6,928 nt of DNA from Spirosoma fluviale (GTDB lineage Bacteria > Bacteroidota > Bacteroidia > Cytophagales > Spirosomataceae): positions 1-6,928 of the forward strand of contig CAMDSI010000115.1 of the NCBI GenBank assembly GCA_945906915.1. Reading direction: 5' to 3'. Below, piece after piece: positions 5,968 to 6,928 of the stretch. Positions within the stretch are counted from its first letter, which is position 1. Each line of letters begins with the position of its first letter. Both the position numbers and the translations under genes were made by a program. Below the pieces are notes generated by a model. It did not search any database. It was not told the origin of the DNA and saw only the letters and a list, made by a program, of their open reading frames with translations.

Positions 5968-6928
5968 CTACATCAAATACTTCAACTTCACTAATTCTCT
6001 CTCCGTCAAGAATCTCCAGCTTCCGCGTGGAAGATCTTTCTTCGTTAAGCCAGAGAAAGTGGTGCGATCTAGTTTCGTTACTTCGTAACCTAGGTGTTCG
6101 AAAATACGACGAACGATACGGTTTTTGCCAGAGTGGATTTTAACGCCGATGACGTAGCCGTCTGGAGTGACTTTGGCTAAATCATCTACTTTAATTTCGC
6201 CATCTTCTAAGTTTAAACCTTCCTTGATTTTCTCGAAATCTTCGTCTGTCAATGGCTTGTCTAATTCAGCTTGGTAAATCTTCTCGATCTCGTTCGATGG
6301 ATGCGTTAGTTTATCCGCTAATTCACCGTCGTTTGTTAACAACAATAAACCTGTCGTGTTTCTATCTAAACGTCCCACCGGGTAAATACGCGATTCTGTT
6401 GCGTTCTTCACTAATTCCATGACGGTCTTGCGATCGTTCGGGTCGTCGGTAGTTGTTAAAAAGTCTTTTGGCTTATTTAATAATAAGTAAACTGGTTTTT
6501 CGCGGTTTAACTTACGGTTACCGTATTTTACGATATCCGTCGGATGCACCTGGTAGCCCATTTCTGTGATTACCTTGTTATTTACTTTGATTTCACCTGC
6601 TTCGATTAATTTATCAGCATCGCGACGAGAACAAATTCCCGCGTTGGCGATGTAGCGATTTAAACGAATTTCGTCAGAACGACGATCAGTTTGGGCGATT
6701 TTCTTTTGGATTTTCGCCGGAGCACGCTCCTTGTAACGATCTAATTTATATTGAGGCTCGAAAGCGGGACCTGCATCAAAACGCGAACGACTTTTAAAGG
6801 TCTCACGATCTGAATAACGGGGATTGCGATCTCCTTCTGGACGCTCAGGGCGATCAGCAGAACGCTCTGTACGCTCCTCATATTTACGCTCAATGCGCGC
6901 AGTTGGATTTTCATCACGCGGTGTAGTC
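5968..6928 (-). CDS. rRNA pseudouridine synthase, RsuA/RluB/RluE/RluF family (5'-incomplete)
   Basis: The enzyme isomerises a specific uridine in rRNA to pseudouridine. The frame is open from the window edge (first full codon at 6927) to the TAG at 5968, giving 319 visible residues; the true start is outside. A Met at 6561 is internal: a complete S4 RNA-binding domain lies upstream and across it, at visible residues about 88-136 (RLNRYIANAGICSRRDADKLI, then AGEIKVNNKVI). The catalytic domain follows with VYLLLNKPKDFLTT and the signature GRLDRNTTGLLLLTNDG, with nucleophile Asp at visible residue 188 (codon 6364-6366). A later IHSGKNRIVRRIFEHLGYEV motif completes the family pattern. The first roughly 85 residues are a highly charged, Arg-rich, probably disordered tail, absent from E. 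coli RsuA but, to my knowledge, common in Bacteroidota members. RluB-like is the closest guess; the target uridine cannot be decided. Confidence 0.94.
   Translation of the reverse strand, partial: TTPRDENPTARIERKYEERTERSADRPERPEGDRNPRYSDRETFKSRSRFDAGPAFEPQYKLDRYKERAPAKIQKKIAQTDRRSDEIRLNRYIANAGICSRRDADKLIEAGEIKVNNKVITEMGYQVHPTDIVKYGNRKLNREKPVYLLLNKPKDFLTTTDDPNDRKTVMELVKNATESRIYPVGRLDRNTTGLLLLTNDGELADKLTHPSNEIEKIYQAELDKPLTDEDFEKIKEGLNLEDGEIKVDDLAKVTPDGYVIGVKIHSGKNRIVRRIFEHLGYEVTKLDRTTFSGLTKKDLPRGSWRFLTERELVKLKYLM

Noticed and set aside
5968..6561. Pseudouridine synthase starting at the Met at 6561
   Set aside because: This start would cut through the S4 domain. The frame continues upstream without a stop to the window edge and encodes the rest of that domain.

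Overview
The window looks like chromosomal core DNA from a member of the Bacteroidota, probably a Cytophagales-type bacterium. The phylum-level evidence is a promoter matching the Bacteroidota -33/-7 type (TTTG, 19 nt, TAGTTTTG) and the character of the MreB, Gmk, NadD and pseudouridine synthase proteins. Genes mostly lack strong Shine-Dalgarno sequences. The order-level guess is inference. There is no phage, insertion sequence, CRISPR array, tRNA or rRNA.

Left part (1-4615): all genes lie on the minus strand and read from right to left. The order is mreB, mreC, mreD (rod-shape/elongasome scaffold), then a SigR-like ECF sigma factor, a small RsrA-like cysteine-rich anti-sigma protein with a C-terminal membrane segment, gmk (guanylate kinase), nadD (NaMN adenylyltransferase), and the first 23 codons of a hydrophobic protein that may be ComEC/Rec2. 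Spacing is tight: 6 nt, 1 nt, 69 nt, 38 nt, 12 nt, a 4-nt overlap and 17 nt. No intrinsic terminator is visible between the genes, so one long transcript, or an mre unit plus a sigma-gmk-nadD unit, is plausible.

Middle (4616-4909): a 294-bp AT-rich divergent intergenic region. It holds a weak mreB promoter candidate, a good promoter for the rightward gene with a dyad over its -33 element, and a small hairpin reaching the rightward start codon.

Right part: a rightward AraC-family regulator (4910-5836) ends in a strong bidirectional terminator. Next comes an array of ten degenerate heptamers, five direct and five inverted, then a convergent, 5'-incomplete RsuA/RluB-type pseudouridine synthase with an Arg-rich N-terminal tail.

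Functionally the window mixes cell shape (MreBCD), a probable thiol- or envelope-stress sigma/anti-sigma switch, nucleotide and NAD biosynthesis, and ribosome modification. I see no clear new defence or mobile system. The points most worth checking are the altered anti-sigma protein (His to Asn at the expected zinc-ligand position plus an added membrane segment), the heptamer palindrome, and the TTG start of gmk.
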